From: an uncultured bacterium
GTDB taxonomy: Bacteria > Cyanobacteriota > Vampirovibrionia > Gastranaerophilales > Gastranaerophilaceae
Reading direction: 5' to 3'
Assembly: GCA_949298985.1 (NCBI GenBank)
Contig: CASFYV010000021.1
Span: 434,001-498,000, forward strand
DNA: 64,000 bases
Shown: positions 7,053 to 14,970 of the stretch, in pieces
Numbering within the stretch: position 1 is the stretch's first letter
Layout of the letters: each line of letters opens with the position of its first letter
Notes under the pieces: generated by a model
Told to the model about the DNA's origin: nothing
The model's database searches: none
The model's input: the letters and a program-made list of their open reading frames with translations, nothing else
Made by a program: the position numbers and the translations under genes

Positions 7053-8234
7053 ATGAAAAAAAGAGCGATAATAATGGTAATAGATTCTATGGGAATAGGA
7101 GCTATGGACGATTATGCAGAATTTAATGACGTAAAAGAATGTAACACACTAAAAAATGTTTGCGAGTTTAATAACGGTCTTGATGTCCCTGTAATGGAAG
7201 CAATGGGTTTAGGAAATATTCAAGATTTTAAAGGTATTAAAAAGACTGCAACTCCGATTGGACAATATGGAACTTTGATTGAAAAATCAAAAGGAAAAGA
7301 TACAACTACAGGACATTGGGAAATTTCAGGAATTGTTTTAGATAAACCTTTTGCAACATTCCCGAATGGTTTTCCAAAAGAATTAGTAGATAAATTTATT
7401 GAAGAAACTAAGTGTGGTGGAATTCTTGCTAATTGTCCCGCAAGTGGTACTGCTATTATTGAAAAACTAAATGAAGAACATCACAAAACTAAGTATCCGA
7501 TTGTATACACTTCTGCTGATAGCGTATTCCAAATAGCTTTAGATACAGATTTAATCCCACTAGAGACTTTATATAAATGGTGCGAAATCGCAAGAAGAAT
7601 TTTAGATGAAGGAAAATATAATGTATCAAGAGTAATTGCAAGACCATATAAAGTTATTGATGGAAAACCTACAAGAATTTCTAAGGATAGAAGAGATTAT
7701 TCCGTTGCTCCTTATGGAAAAACTATTTTAGATAAAGTAAAAGATAGCGGAGCAAAGGTTATCGGTATCGGGAAAATCGAAGATATTTTTTCTAAAGCAG
7801 GTATTACACACGCTATTCATACAGGTTCTAATAAAGAAGGTTTAGAATTAACTCTTAAAGCTGTTAAAGGTGAATTAGATTTGGATAATATCAAATACAA
7901 TGATACAAATATTACTGATGATAGCAGAGAAATTATTTTTACGAATTTAGTAGATACAGATATGTTATTCGGACACAGAAACAACGCCGAAGGTTATGGT
8001 AAAGCAATAGAAGAGATTGATGACTATTTAGATATGATTTTACCTAATATTACTGAAGATGATTTGTTAATAATAACAGCAGATCACGGTTGTGATCCGA
8101 CTGTAGCGGGAACAGATCATACAAGAGAAAAAGTGCCTGTTTTATATTATTCAAAAAATATTGAACCAAAAGATTTAGGCGTAACACTTGGGTTTGATTC
8201 AATCTCAAAAAGAATAAACGATTGGTTATTTTAA
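7053..8234 (+). CDS. deoB: phosphopentomutase DeoB
   Basis: Interconverts (deoxy)ribose 1-phosphate and 5-phosphate in nucleoside salvage. The 393-residue length is normal for the family, an alkaline phosphatase-superfamily enzyme with two Mn ions. Metal and catalytic sites are visible: VIDSMGIGAM near the start (D11), KDTTTGHWE (82-90) with the phosphorylated threonine, RPYKV, GKIEDIF, DTDMLFGHRNN and the C-terminal ADHGCDPT and TDHTREKVP metal ligands. AGGAGG stands 7 nt before the ATG. DeoC, the next enzyme in deoxyribose breakdown, is encoded elsewhere in the window at 35878, so the deo genes are not clustered here. Confidence 0.97.
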   Translation: MKKRAIIMVIDSMGIGAMDDYAEFNDVKECNTLKNVCEFNNGLDVPVMEAMGLGNIQDFKGIKKTATPIGQYGTLIEKSKGKDTTTGHWEISGIVLDKPFATFPNGFPKELVDKFIEETKCGGILANCPASGTAIIEKLNEEHHKTKYPIVYTSADSVFQIALDTDLIPLETLYKWCEIARRILDEGKYNVSRVIARPYKVIDGKPTRISKDRRDYSVAPYGKTILDKVKDSGAKVIGIGKIEDIFSKAGITHAIHTGSNKEGLELTLKAVKGELDLDNIKYNDTNITDDSREIIFTNLVDTDMLFGHRNNAEGYGKAIEEIDDYLDMILPNITEDDLLIITADHGCDPTVAGTDHTREKVPVLYYSKNIEPKDLGVTLGFDSISKRINDWLF

Positions 8235-8251
8235 TTTTTTGGTTTTGATAG

Positions 8252-8257
8252 TATAAT
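8252..8257 (+). promoter_or_regulatory. -10 box before the repeat leader of the ferredoxin gene
   Basis: TATAAT preceded by ATAG. Transcription from here would start near 8264 and read through all three 101-bp repeats into the ferredoxin gene, giving a leader of about 300 nt. Confidence 0.45.
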
Positions 8258-8277
8258 CAAAATGAAAAATCTATTGA

Positions 8278-8543
8278 GTTGACCAGTAGAAAGAAAACAA
8301 ACTCGGGAATGACAACAATGTCGACCGACCATATAGTTAAAGGTCAAGTAAAACCAACTGGTAGAAGATACTAGAGAGGTTGACCGGTAGAAAGAAAACA
8401 AACTCGGGAATGACAACAATGTCGACCGACCATATAGTTAAAGGTCAAGTAAAACCAACTGGTAGAAGATACTAGAGAGGTTAACCGGTAGAAAGAAAAC
8501 AAACTCGGGAATGACAACAATGTCGACCGACCATATAGTTAAA
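8278..8543. repeat. 101-bp tandem repeat, 2.6 copies, in ferredoxin leader
   Basis: Three near-identical copies start at 8278, 8379 and 8480; the third is cut after 64 bases at GTTAAA, where it meets the ferredoxin ribosome site. Copies differ at only a few positions (for example GACCAGT/GACCGGT and GTTGACC/GTTAACC). Each full unit contains GGTCAA...TTGACC inverted arms, a GTCGAC palindrome, two ACYGGTAGAARGA sub-repeats and a 21-codon frame beginning MTTMSTDHIVK and ending GRRY at a TAG. The period of 101 is not a multiple of three, so the copies do not form a repeated protein. The role is unknown; a transcribed regulatory leader or a recent tandem amplification are both possible. Confidence 0.9.
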
Positions 8544-8561
8544 AGAAAAAGGAGAAAAAAA

Positions 8562-8738
8562 ATGAACGTAACAGTTAATGATTCATGTGTAGGATGCGGT
8601 GCTTGCGAATCAATTTGCGAAGCAGTTTTCCATGTAGAAGATAAAGCAGAAGTTAATGCAGCTAACATTGCCGGCAACGAAGATTGTGTACAAGAAGCAG
8701 CTAATGCTTGCCCTGTATCAGCTATTGAAGTTGCATAA
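8562..8738 (+). CDS. [4Fe-4S] ferredoxin, Thermotoga type
   Basis: A 58-residue single-cluster ferredoxin, a soluble low-potential electron carrier. Cluster ligands are C9, C12, C15 (CVGCGAC) and C50 (ACPVSAIEVA). C19 and C42 occupy the positions that form a disulfide in Thermotoga maritima ferredoxin, so this monocluster subtype is likely. The start is the ATG after AAAGGAGAAAAAAA; the frame stays open upstream to an ATG in the third 101-bp repeat (8511), adding 17 basic residues, but that is a by-product of the repeat. Its partners cannot be told from the neighbourhood. A perfect 17-bp terminator hairpin follows. Confidence 0.95.
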   Translation: MNVTVNDSCVGCGACESICEAVFHVEDKAEVNAANIAGNEDCVQEAANACPVSAIEVA

Positions 8739-8757
8739 ATAATTTAATATTTATTTA

Positions 8758-8804
8758 GTAAAAGAGGTATTTTCATAAAAAGAAAATACCTCTTTTACGT
8801 TTTT
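8758..8804 (+). terminator. intrinsic terminator after the ferredoxin gene
   Basis: A perfect 17-bp stem (8758-8774 with 8782-8798; arm GTAAAAGAGGTATTTTC), a 7-nt loop, then GTTTTT. One of the strongest terminators in the window. Confidence 0.92.
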
Positions 8805-8896
8805 ATAAAAACATTCCACAAAACCTCTAAGCCTCAGTTCTCTCACACCGAACTCTTTTCTGAACTTCGTTCAGGAAGTTCTCGCCTCAAAACGCA

Positions 8897-8923
8897 ATAA
8901 AAAAACTAAGCTTAACGCTTAGT
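8897..8923 (-). terminator. intrinsic terminator after tRNA-Gly
   Basis: On the minus strand ACTAAGC-GTTAA-GCTTAGT (8923-8905) is followed by a run of seven T (8904-8898). It lies 30 nt after the encoded CCA of the tRNA. Confidence 0.8.
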
Positions 8924-8952
8924 CTGTTTATTTTCTCATATTTATTTTTTAA

Positions 8953-9027
8953 TGGAGCGGGAGACGAGGCTCGAACTCGCGACATCCTCCTTGGCAAGGA
9001 GGCATTCTACCACTGAATTACCCCCGC
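8953..9027 (-). tRNA. tRNA-Gly (anticodon GCC), CCA encoded
   Basis: Reads GCGGGGG at the 5' end (9027) with matching CTCCCGC at the 3' side, then T and an encoded CCA (8955-8953). The D arm has TTCAGTGGTAGAA, the anticodon arm CTCCTTGCCAAGGAG with GCC in a TTGCCAA loop, and the T arm GCGAGTTCGAGCCTCGT. Glycine GGY codons are read. Length is 72 nt plus CCA. No second complete tRNA is adjacent, although a tRNA-like 5' fragment lies just upstream. Confidence 0.96.
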
Positions 9028-9046
9028 GAATAATTCACCAAGCTTG

Positions 9047-9080
9047 TTGGGGTTACTACCGACTAAACCATTTACCCCGC
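9047..9080 (-). other. possible tRNA 5'-half remnant upstream of tRNA-Gly
   Basis: The minus strand reads GCGGGGTAAATGGTTTAGTC then GGTAGTAACCCC. It can form a D-arm (GGTT stem with AACC, loop containing AGTCGGTAG) after an acceptor-like GCGGGG, but no anticodon or T arm follows before the intact tRNA-Gly begins. It could be a decayed or duplicated tRNA piece, or part of the leader. Confidence 0.35.
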
Positions 9081-9126
9081 TCGGTATATTATTATGATAC
9101 ATGCTAAGTTTTTATTGTCAAGATAT

Positions 9127-9783
9127 CTATTTATATAATCGCTCTAATGGATTTTTAGGGCCTTGCTCCGGTAAAAATCTTGCATCTATGAAACGATAAT
9201 CTTTTATCTTGCCCAATTTATTCCGTATTATTTCAAATTTAGTATGTAATATATAACCCATGCCATTCTCATCTTTTATTCGATTATTTTTGTTATTTAC
9301 ATAACTCAAACCTTTATTATTATACAGCCTTATTGCATCCACTGTTTCAGGTGAATACGGATTATTTAATAACTCTTTTGCATTATGTTTTGCTTTTCCT
9401 ATAGATTTTGCTAAATAATCTTCAAATATATCAACGTCTTTTCCTGAGATTATATATGATACAGGAGAATATTTCTCAACACTACTTAAAAAACGATTAT
9501 AAAACGATCTTACTTTCGCTAAATTTCTATAATCAACATCGCTACTACCAATATATGCTCTTAAATTTTGCTCTGTAGGATTAATTACTTTTTTACTGTC
9601 TTTTAAAGGTTTATTCAAAACACGAATTATTTTCCCTTGTAATTTTTTTACAAGTTCCAAGTTACTTACAGGAGCATAGCTTCCGTTTGCTTCTGCTACC
9701 CAATGAACAATCGGATAAGTAGATTTGAAATTTGTGTTTGTTTTGGAATTGTTTAAATTAATATTTATTTTTTCTATTCTCAT
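9127..9783 (-). CDS. unknown protein with NFKS N-terminal motif (218 aa)
   Basis: Not recognised. The first 21 residues are Asn/Lys/Ile-rich and end in TNFKS (17-21), the same motif heading other unknown proteins here. The remainder is basic and looks globular, with possible helices at KVRSFYNRFLSSVEKY and KDVDIFEDYLAKSIGKAKHN and a C-terminal beta-like part (MGYILHTKFEIIRNKLGK, YRFIDARFLP). There is no membrane segment or standard signal peptide. It is downstream of nothing on its strand and divergent from the phosphatase gene at 9880. The C-terminal hundred residues somewhat resemble a phage-type or toxin-type domain, but I cannot support a name. Confidence 0.65.
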   Translation of the reverse strand: MRIEKININLNNSKTNTNFKSTYPIVHWVAEANGSYAPVSNLELVKKLQGKIIRVLNKPLKDSKKVINPTEQNLRAYIGSSDVDYRNLAKVRSFYNRFLSSVEKYSPVSYIISGKDVDIFEDYLAKSIGKAKHNAKELLNNPYSPETVDAIRLYNNKGLSYVNNKNNRIKDENGMGYILHTKFEIIRNKLGKIKDYRFIDARFLPEQGPKNPLERLYK

Positions 9784-9852
9784 ACTACAATTAAAAACTA
9801 TAAAAATAATTTTTGCTAATAAAATTTTGTAAAATTATCCTCCAATTTAGGG

Positions 9853-9858
9853 TATAAT
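9853..9858 (+). promoter_or_regulatory. -10 box of the phosphatase gene
   Basis: TATAAT preceded by AGGG, 21 nt before the ATG at 9880; AAAAAGGA lies between and provides the ribosome site. Confidence 0.5.
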
Positions 9859-9879
9859 TTTATAAAAAGGATTATATTT

Positions 9880-10512
9880 ATGTCGAGATATATAGCAATC
9901 ACAGATATTCACGGAGAATTGGAAAAACTTGAAAGTGTTTTATCAAAAATAAATACTAAACCCGATGATATTTTTGTATTTATGGGTGATTATATTGACC
10001 GAGGACCTGATTCAAAAGGTGTTGTTGATAGAATTATTGAGCAATCTAATTATAATAAATGTATCTATCTTATAGGTTCTCATGAATATGCTTTATTACA
10101 TTCTCCATCTGATGATTACTACAAATATTTATTTGATAATTATGGCGGACCTGCGACTATTAGAAGTTACGGAAGCTTCAACAATATTTTTAGAATTCAT
10201 GGAGATTTTTTTAGAAGTCTAAAATTTTATTATCTAACAGACAAATATTTATTTGTTCATGCTGGAATCAATCCTAACTATTCTCTTGAAGACCAAGATG
10301 AAACTGATTTAGTTTATATTAGAGGAAAATTTATTTATTCAAAACATAATCTTCCTCAAAAAATAATTTTTGGTCATACAGAATTTGATGAACCTTTGAT
10401 TCAAGAAGACAAAATTTGCATAGATTTAGGTTGTGGGAAATATCCTCATGCAAAGCTTTGTGCTTTAATTCTTGAAGAAAACGGACAAGAAAATTTCATC
10501 TACTCTGATTAA
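9880..10512 (+). CDS. PPP-family metallophosphatase (Ser/Thr phosphatase-like)
   Basis: A calcineurin-like phosphatase of the PPP/bis(5'-nucleosyl)-tetraphosphatase group. Signature blocks are TDIHGE (8-13), GDYIDRGPDS (36-45), a GSHE block at 66-69 where the family normally has GNHE/GNHD, VHAGI for the first histidine block and FGHTEF for the last. The Asn to Ser change is at a metal-bridging position, so activity should be checked. At 210 residues it is close to PrpA/PrpB-type bacterial phosphatases. A ribosome site AAGGA precedes the ATG. It converges on the AsmA-like gene with only 8 bases between stops. The substrate could be phosphoprotein or dinucleoside polyphosphate. Confidence 0.88.
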   Translation: MSRYIAITDIHGELEKLESVLSKINTKPDDIFVFMGDYIDRGPDSKGVVDRIIEQSNYNKCIYLIGSHEYALLHSPSDDYYKYLFDNYGGPATIRSYGSFNNIFRIHGDFFRSLKFYYLTDKYLFVHAGINPNYSLEDQDETDLVYIRGKFIYSKHNLPQKIIFGHTEFDEPLIQEDKICIDLGCGKYPHAKLCALILEENGQENFIYSD

Positions 10513-10520
10513 TTTTCGAG

Positions 10521-13295
10521 TTATTTTATTCTTTTTAAAGATGATAAGAAATTAAAATTAATCACATCTCCTTCAACTTTAGTAAGGAAAATTTGGCAAT
10601 CCTTTTCATCAGCATTAATTTCAGGAAGTTGTGAAATTTCTGAAGAATAATAATTAGCATCATTTCTTCCGCTATCAGAAATACGATTAGCCAAGCTATT
10701 TAACGAGAAATTCCTTAAAAATCCTGCAAAACCTTCACCTTTATTAGACATCTTTGTATAAATTCTCAAAGACGCGTCATTTGTCATCAAATCATAACGA
10801 CCAATGATAAATGAACTTAATAATTCTGCAGATGATTTGATTTTAATTAATTTTATAACATTATCTTTAATAATTAAATCTCCAGAAATTTTTTCAAAAC
10901 TACCATCAGGAATAGTTACTAAATCACTAAAAGTAGCAGGAGAAATCATTGCTAATGGATTTCTGAATAAAGAAGCTGCCTTTAATAAATATTCAACATA
11001 ACCAACTTTTTCTATTGTTCCATTTTTAATCGCAAATTTAATATTACCATTAAGTTTCAAACTTGCATCAGAATTAAGCTCAATAAGTCCACTCGCTTTT
11101 CCTGAAATTTCTCTTGGTAATCCCAAAATTGCTGTTGCCATAATATCTGAATCAACATTTTTTATACCAAGACGAAGATAATATTTTTGTTTAATTAAAT
11201 CAGCATTAACCTTCAAAGATGAAATACCTTTTGCAATATCAAATCTATTTGACTGAACATTTAATACTCCATCTTTATCAAGAGTTAAATTAGCTTGTAA
11301 GTTTCCGAAATCTACAGATTTATATTTTCCTTTTACAAGATTTAACGCACATTTTTCAACGATTATTAATCCTTTTGTAAATGTTGGAGTATTATCATTG
11401 CTTAAAGAATCTTCTGAAATCTCTTCTGTTGAACTTGTATCTGCCAAAACTTCTTTTGCAGGTTCTGTTGTATGTTGATTAGAACTATTAGATAAAAGCA
11501 TTCTCTCAACATCTACATTATCAACTTTTAAATTTACACTTTTTACAATTATAGGAAGTCTTAAATCATTAACTATATAACCATTAAAATCATATTTTGT
11601 TCTCTTATATCTTCCAGTTGCAATAGCACCTAATTTATCATCTTTTGCTCCAATTTTAGCAGATTTGATAAAGAGTCTTTGAGCAGGAATAAAGACTTTA
11701 TCCAAAGAAATTACCCCAGCCATTTTTGGAAATTCTCCTCTATTATCTATACTAAGATTTCCTGAGATAGTACCTTTTCTAAATATTTTTTGACAAGCTA
11801 AGAAATTTAAAAATTCACTAGGAAGCGGACGAGGAATATTTAAACTGATATCCAAAAGTTTCATATTATCAGCCATATCGATATTCCCATTTATTGCTAA
11901 AACCGGAGTCATTCCTTTCTTAAGCTCATTAGTAATATAATAGTCAATCGTATTAATTTTTAAAATATTTTTTACAACACTCAAATCAACTTTAAAAAGT
12001 GTTTGGTATTGTTTTAAAACCATTGATTCATTACCAAGCATAAAACCTTCATTTTCTTTTAAAAGAAAATACCAAACAACATCGCAAGAGCCGTTTTTAG
12101 ATGTTAAAGTTAATCTGGAACCGGCATCACCTACCAAACCGATTGGAGCATTAAGCATCTTGGAAACATAATTAGCAAAAAAATCATTATTCACAAAAAT
12201 ATCAGATACAATTTTTGTATCACAAGTTTTCCAATAATCTTTGATATCACCTGACATTACAATGCTGTTTTCTTTTTTATTATTGTAATATCCTTTAAAA
12301 TCTTTTAATGTAATATCTTTATTTCCAATCTCTACAATCCCTTGAGTAATTTTTACAGGAAGTTTTAATAAATCTTTTATTTTAAACTCAGATTCATTAA
12401 CATTAATATCACCACGAATATTATTTTTAGTAAGATTTAAGTTAAAATCAACACTGCCTTTTACATCACAAATTGGTGCTAGTAATTCTTTTCCATTAGG
12501 AATTATAATATTAGAAGCCGCAATATTATAAATATCTCTTGCACTAAAATTGTTTGAAGAAATATTTAATTCATATCCTTTTTTTCTAGCAGCAAAAGCA
12601 TCAATTACAACTATAGAACGATCAATTTCTATAGGAAATTTATCTATATGTAATTCACCATTTCCCATATAAATTTTATTCTTATCATTAGCAGATACTA
12701 AAATTCTATCCTGACCTTTTTTCATTTCAAAATCAAAATCAAAATGAAGATATTTTTTAATTTTAGATCTATCTAAAAGCATATTTTTAGAATCAAACTT
12801 TATAAAAATTTCAGGAGAATCATAAGTGATAAAACATTTTTTTACACCTAAAACAGTAGAATAAAAATCAATATTAAAATCCGGAGCTTTTGTTTCTTTT
12901 TGTTTTTCTTGTTTTGGTAATACAGAAATTAATTTATAACTGTCAACAAAAATTTCATCTGCTAAAACTCTATCAATTTTAATACTTTTTTTAAAAAGAT
13001 TATTAAAAGAAATCTGAGAATCAAAATTTTTAAGTTCAAAAATATTAACATCATCTTTCTCTATTGAAATTTCATCAACCCTGAAAACTATTGTAGGTTT
13101 TAATGATGTACTAAGCCTTGGATTTTCAATATCCAAATCGATATTTAAAGACTTCTCTACATTATCTTCTATAAAATCAATTATATGTTCATTAGAAACT
13201 AATTTAGGGATTACAAATAAATAAATACTTACAAATAACCCTACTAAAATAAATATAAAAACAAATAAAGCTGCAAAAATTTTTAATCTTCTCAT
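10521..13295 (-). CDS. AsmA/TamB-like envelope protein
   Basis: A 924-residue protein with one N-terminal membrane anchor (residues about 5-31, KIFAALFVFIFILVGLFVSI) and a very long beta-rich periplasmic part. The architecture and the C-terminal region (GTIEKVGYVEYLLKAASLF, FEKISGDLIIKDNVIKLIKI, RIYTKMSNKGEGFAGFLR) fit the AsmA-like repeating beta-groove proteins that shuttle lipids between inner and outer membrane. About 615-660 is a low-complexity Ser/Thr/Glu linker. It has a diderm-type role, in line with the TolC and pseudopilin genes nearby. A minus-strand TATGGTATAAT box ends 6 nt before the ATG, so the mRNA is probably leaderless. The exact subfamily is uncertain. Confidence 0.82.
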   Translation of the reverse strand: MRRLKIFAALFVFIFILVGLFVSIYLFVIPKLVSNEHIIDFIEDNVEKSLNIDLDIENPRLSTSLKPTIVFRVDEISIEKDDVNIFELKNFDSQISFNNLFKKSIKIDRVLADEIFVDSYKLISVLPKQEKQKETKAPDFNIDFYSTVLGVKKCFITYDSPEIFIKFDSKNMLLDRSKIKKYLHFDFDFEMKKGQDRILVSANDKNKIYMGNGELHIDKFPIEIDRSIVVIDAFAARKKGYELNISSNNFSARDIYNIAASNIIIPNGKELLAPICDVKGSVDFNLNLTKNNIRGDINVNESEFKIKDLLKLPVKITQGIVEIGNKDITLKDFKGYYNNKKENSIVMSGDIKDYWKTCDTKIVSDIFVNNDFFANYVSKMLNAPIGLVGDAGSRLTLTSKNGSCDVVWYFLLKENEGFMLGNESMVLKQYQTLFKVDLSVVKNILKINTIDYYITNELKKGMTPVLAINGNIDMADNMKLLDISLNIPRPLPSEFLNFLACQKIFRKGTISGNLSIDNRGEFPKMAGVISLDKVFIPAQRLFIKSAKIGAKDDKLGAIATGRYKRTKYDFNGYIVNDLRLPIIVKSVNLKVDNVDVERMLLSNSSNQHTTEPAKEVLADTSSTEEISEDSLSNDNTPTFTKGLIIVEKCALNLVKGKYKSVDFGNLQANLTLDKDGVLNVQSNRFDIAKGISSLKVNADLIKQKYYLRLGIKNVDSDIMATAILGLPREISGKASGLIELNSDASLKLNGNIKFAIKNGTIEKVGYVEYLLKAASLFRNPLAMISPATFSDLVTIPDGSFEKISGDLIIKDNVIKLIKIKSSAELLSSFIIGRYDLMTNDASLRIYTKMSNKGEGFAGFLRNFSLNSLANRISDSGRNDANYYSSEISQLPEINADEKDCQIFLTKVEGDVINFNFLSSLKRIK

Positions 13296-13301
13296 GGTTA
13301 A

Positions 13302-13312
13302 ATTATACCATA
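13302..13312 (-). promoter_or_regulatory. extended -10 giving a leaderless AsmA-like mRNA
   Basis: TATGGTATAAT on the minus strand (13312-13302); only 6 nt separate it from the ATG at 13295 and no Shine-Dalgarno fits. Confidence 0.6.
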
Positions 13313-13344
13313 CATAAATTATTAAAATTAATAATTAAAATTCA

Positions 13345-13381
13345 TTAAAAAACGATGAAGAGGATTTTTCCTCTTCATCGT
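13345..13381 (-). terminator. intrinsic terminator after the pseudopilin gene
   Basis: A perfect 12-bp stem ACGATGAAGAGG (13352-13363) with CCTCTTCATCGT (13370-13381). On the minus strand it is followed by TTTTTTAAT, so it ends the pseudopilin transcript from 14865. Confidence 0.88.
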
Positions 13382-13401
13382 AATAATATAAAATATCATA
13401 T

Positions 13402-14865
13402 TTAATACATATACGCACGATTACAATCTCTTAATGCTTTTCCAACACACCAAGCACCACTATCTAAGCATCTGGTCATTGGATCAATTGTATATTTTTC
13501 AGGGAATCCATGTGGTAAAACACCATTTTTAGTAACCATAAATTCAAACCAATCTTTCCCGCCGACAGAAGGCCCCTTATTAGGTCCATCAATATCAACA
13601 TTAATACGTCCACAATATCCTAAACCTGAAACAAAATAGCCATACCTATTCCAATTACAATTAGCCGAATACCCATGCCAAGCAATAGAAATACCTTCTT
13701 TTGTTATAACTTTATAAATATGTCTTTCTTTATCAGCACCATAAGTTCCTGAACCAAATAGAAATTTATAACTTGGTGCAAAACAACCTGTACCTCTACC
13801 ACAATCTTTTGCAACGTCAATACCGTCTTTCATTGCTGTATAAAAATTCTTTGAACCTTTAAAATCATTTTCAGATTGATAATCAGAAACATTAACCAAT
13901 CCCCAATTTGTAGGATCACCATGCTTTTCTACAGCCAAATCAAAAGCATTACTCAACATTTCATATACATACCTTAAATAAGCTACTGTGTTATCATCAT
14001 TATAAGAATCAGGTTCCCCAAATGTTTCATGAGAAGGTATATTTGGACATATTCCTTGGAATGGCTCATCAGAAGGATCTTCATCTTTCCCTGGTTCAAT
14101 ATCTGCTAATTTTCCAACGCAAGGTTCATAATCAAAAGTTTTTAAATTTGCATCCAAACCTGCCAAAATTGTATCACTGGTAATATTTTGTTTTTTTGTT
14201 TTCAAATATGATTTTCTTGTGTTAATATACATCTCACCCATTGGATCAGCAGCAATCACGGAAGCATCGGCTGATACCATAAATTTAAATCTGTCAGGAT
14301 TTTTACAACTATTTTTATTATATATACAATTTGGAGATTCACTTGAAGAATCTATATCAACATAAATATCTGTCTGATATGATGCTGTACCACCAGAGGC
14401 ACTATTTGCTTGAGGAATTATCCACCACTGTACCCCATTTTGTGTCGTAAAAGATTTTTTACTATTAAAATCTGCATTAAAAGTTCCTGCATTAAAAGAA
14501 TATGTACTTTCACTACAATTAGCATCAGAAACATTCAAATAATATGCCATCAAATTACATAATTTTTTATTTCCTTCATATTTAGAGCCACTAAATTTTT
14601 TATTCACAGGCAACATGGTATTTAATAAAGGATGTGAAGCACATTCTATACCATCCCCTCCATCATCCTTACACGCCGGAAACAAAGATGAATCTGTTGC
14701 TAAAGATGCAATCTCATTCTTTAATTCGTCATGAACTTTTAAATACATCACTTTATTTTTATCCGGCTTCATAGAATTCACTGCCGGAAATCCAATAGCA
14801 ACAATGATACCAATTATTGCTAAAGATATCAAAATCTCTGCTAATGTAAACCCTTTTCTCTTCAT
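13402..14865 (-). CDS. type II/IV pseudopilin-like protein with large C-terminal domain
   Basis: Begins MKRKGFTLAEILISLAIIGI, a class III prepilin leader: cleavage after G5, F6 as the methylated first residue, Glu at mature position 5, then the hydrophobic assembly helix. At 487 residues it is far longer than ordinary pseudopilins (130-200). The rest is Cys-, Gly- and Asn-rich with many aromatic residues and probably forms a large secreted globular head stabilised by disulfides. I start at the ATG at 14865 because AGAGGAAATCA lies just before it; an upstream ATG at 14883 would put six extra residues before the leader. No other pilus gene is nearby. It could be a minor pilin or a surface adhesin exported by the pilus machine. 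Confidence 0.88.
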   Translation of the reverse strand: MKRKGFTLAEILISLAIIGIIVAIGFPAVNSMKPDKNKVMYLKVHDELKNEIASLATDSSLFPACKDDGGDGIECASHPLLNTMLPVNKKFSGSKYEGNKKLCNLMAYYLNVSDANCSESTYSFNAGTFNADFNSKKSFTTQNGVQWWIIPQANSASGGTASYQTDIYVDIDSSSESPNCIYNKNSCKNPDRFKFMVSADASVIAADPMGEMYINTRKSYLKTKKQNITSDTILAGLDANLKTFDYEPCVGKLADIEPGKDEDPSDEPFQGICPNIPSHETFGEPDSYNDDNTVAYLRYVYEMLSNAFDLAVEKHGDPTNWGLVNVSDYQSENDFKGSKNFYTAMKDGIDVAKDCGRGTGCFAPSYKFLFGSGTYGADKERHIYKVITKEGISIAWHGYSANCNWNRYGYFVSGLGYCGRINVDIDGPNKGPSVGGKDWFEFMVTKNGVLPHGFPEKYTIDPMTRCLDSGAWCVGKALRDCNRAYMY

Positions 14866-14958
14866 TGATTTCCTCTCTCTCATATTTTTCTGAACTAATC
14901 ATAATGTTACTATATTTTTTATCTTTTGTGAAGTAAAATTTATTATATATTTCTATAG

Positions 14959-14964
14959 TATAAT
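14959..14964 (+). promoter_or_regulatory. -10 box of leaderless ispE
   Basis: TATAAT, preceded by CTATAG, ends 6 nt (all T) before the ATG at 14971; no ribosome site fits. Confidence 0.6.
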
Positions 14965-14970
14965 TTTTTT

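Noticed and set aside
8278..8543. The 101-bp repeats as a CRISPR array
   Set aside because: Repeats are contiguous with no spacers, unit length is far too long, and no cas gene is present.
8511..8561. Extended ferredoxin start in the third repeat
   Set aside because: It adds 17 basic residues from repeat DNA; the ATG at 8562 has AAAGGAG and matches the family start.
8231..8677. Minus-strand open frames inside the 101-bp repeat and ferredoxin region
   Set aside because: They follow the repeat period in antisense, have no ribosome site and overlap a certain ferredoxin gene.
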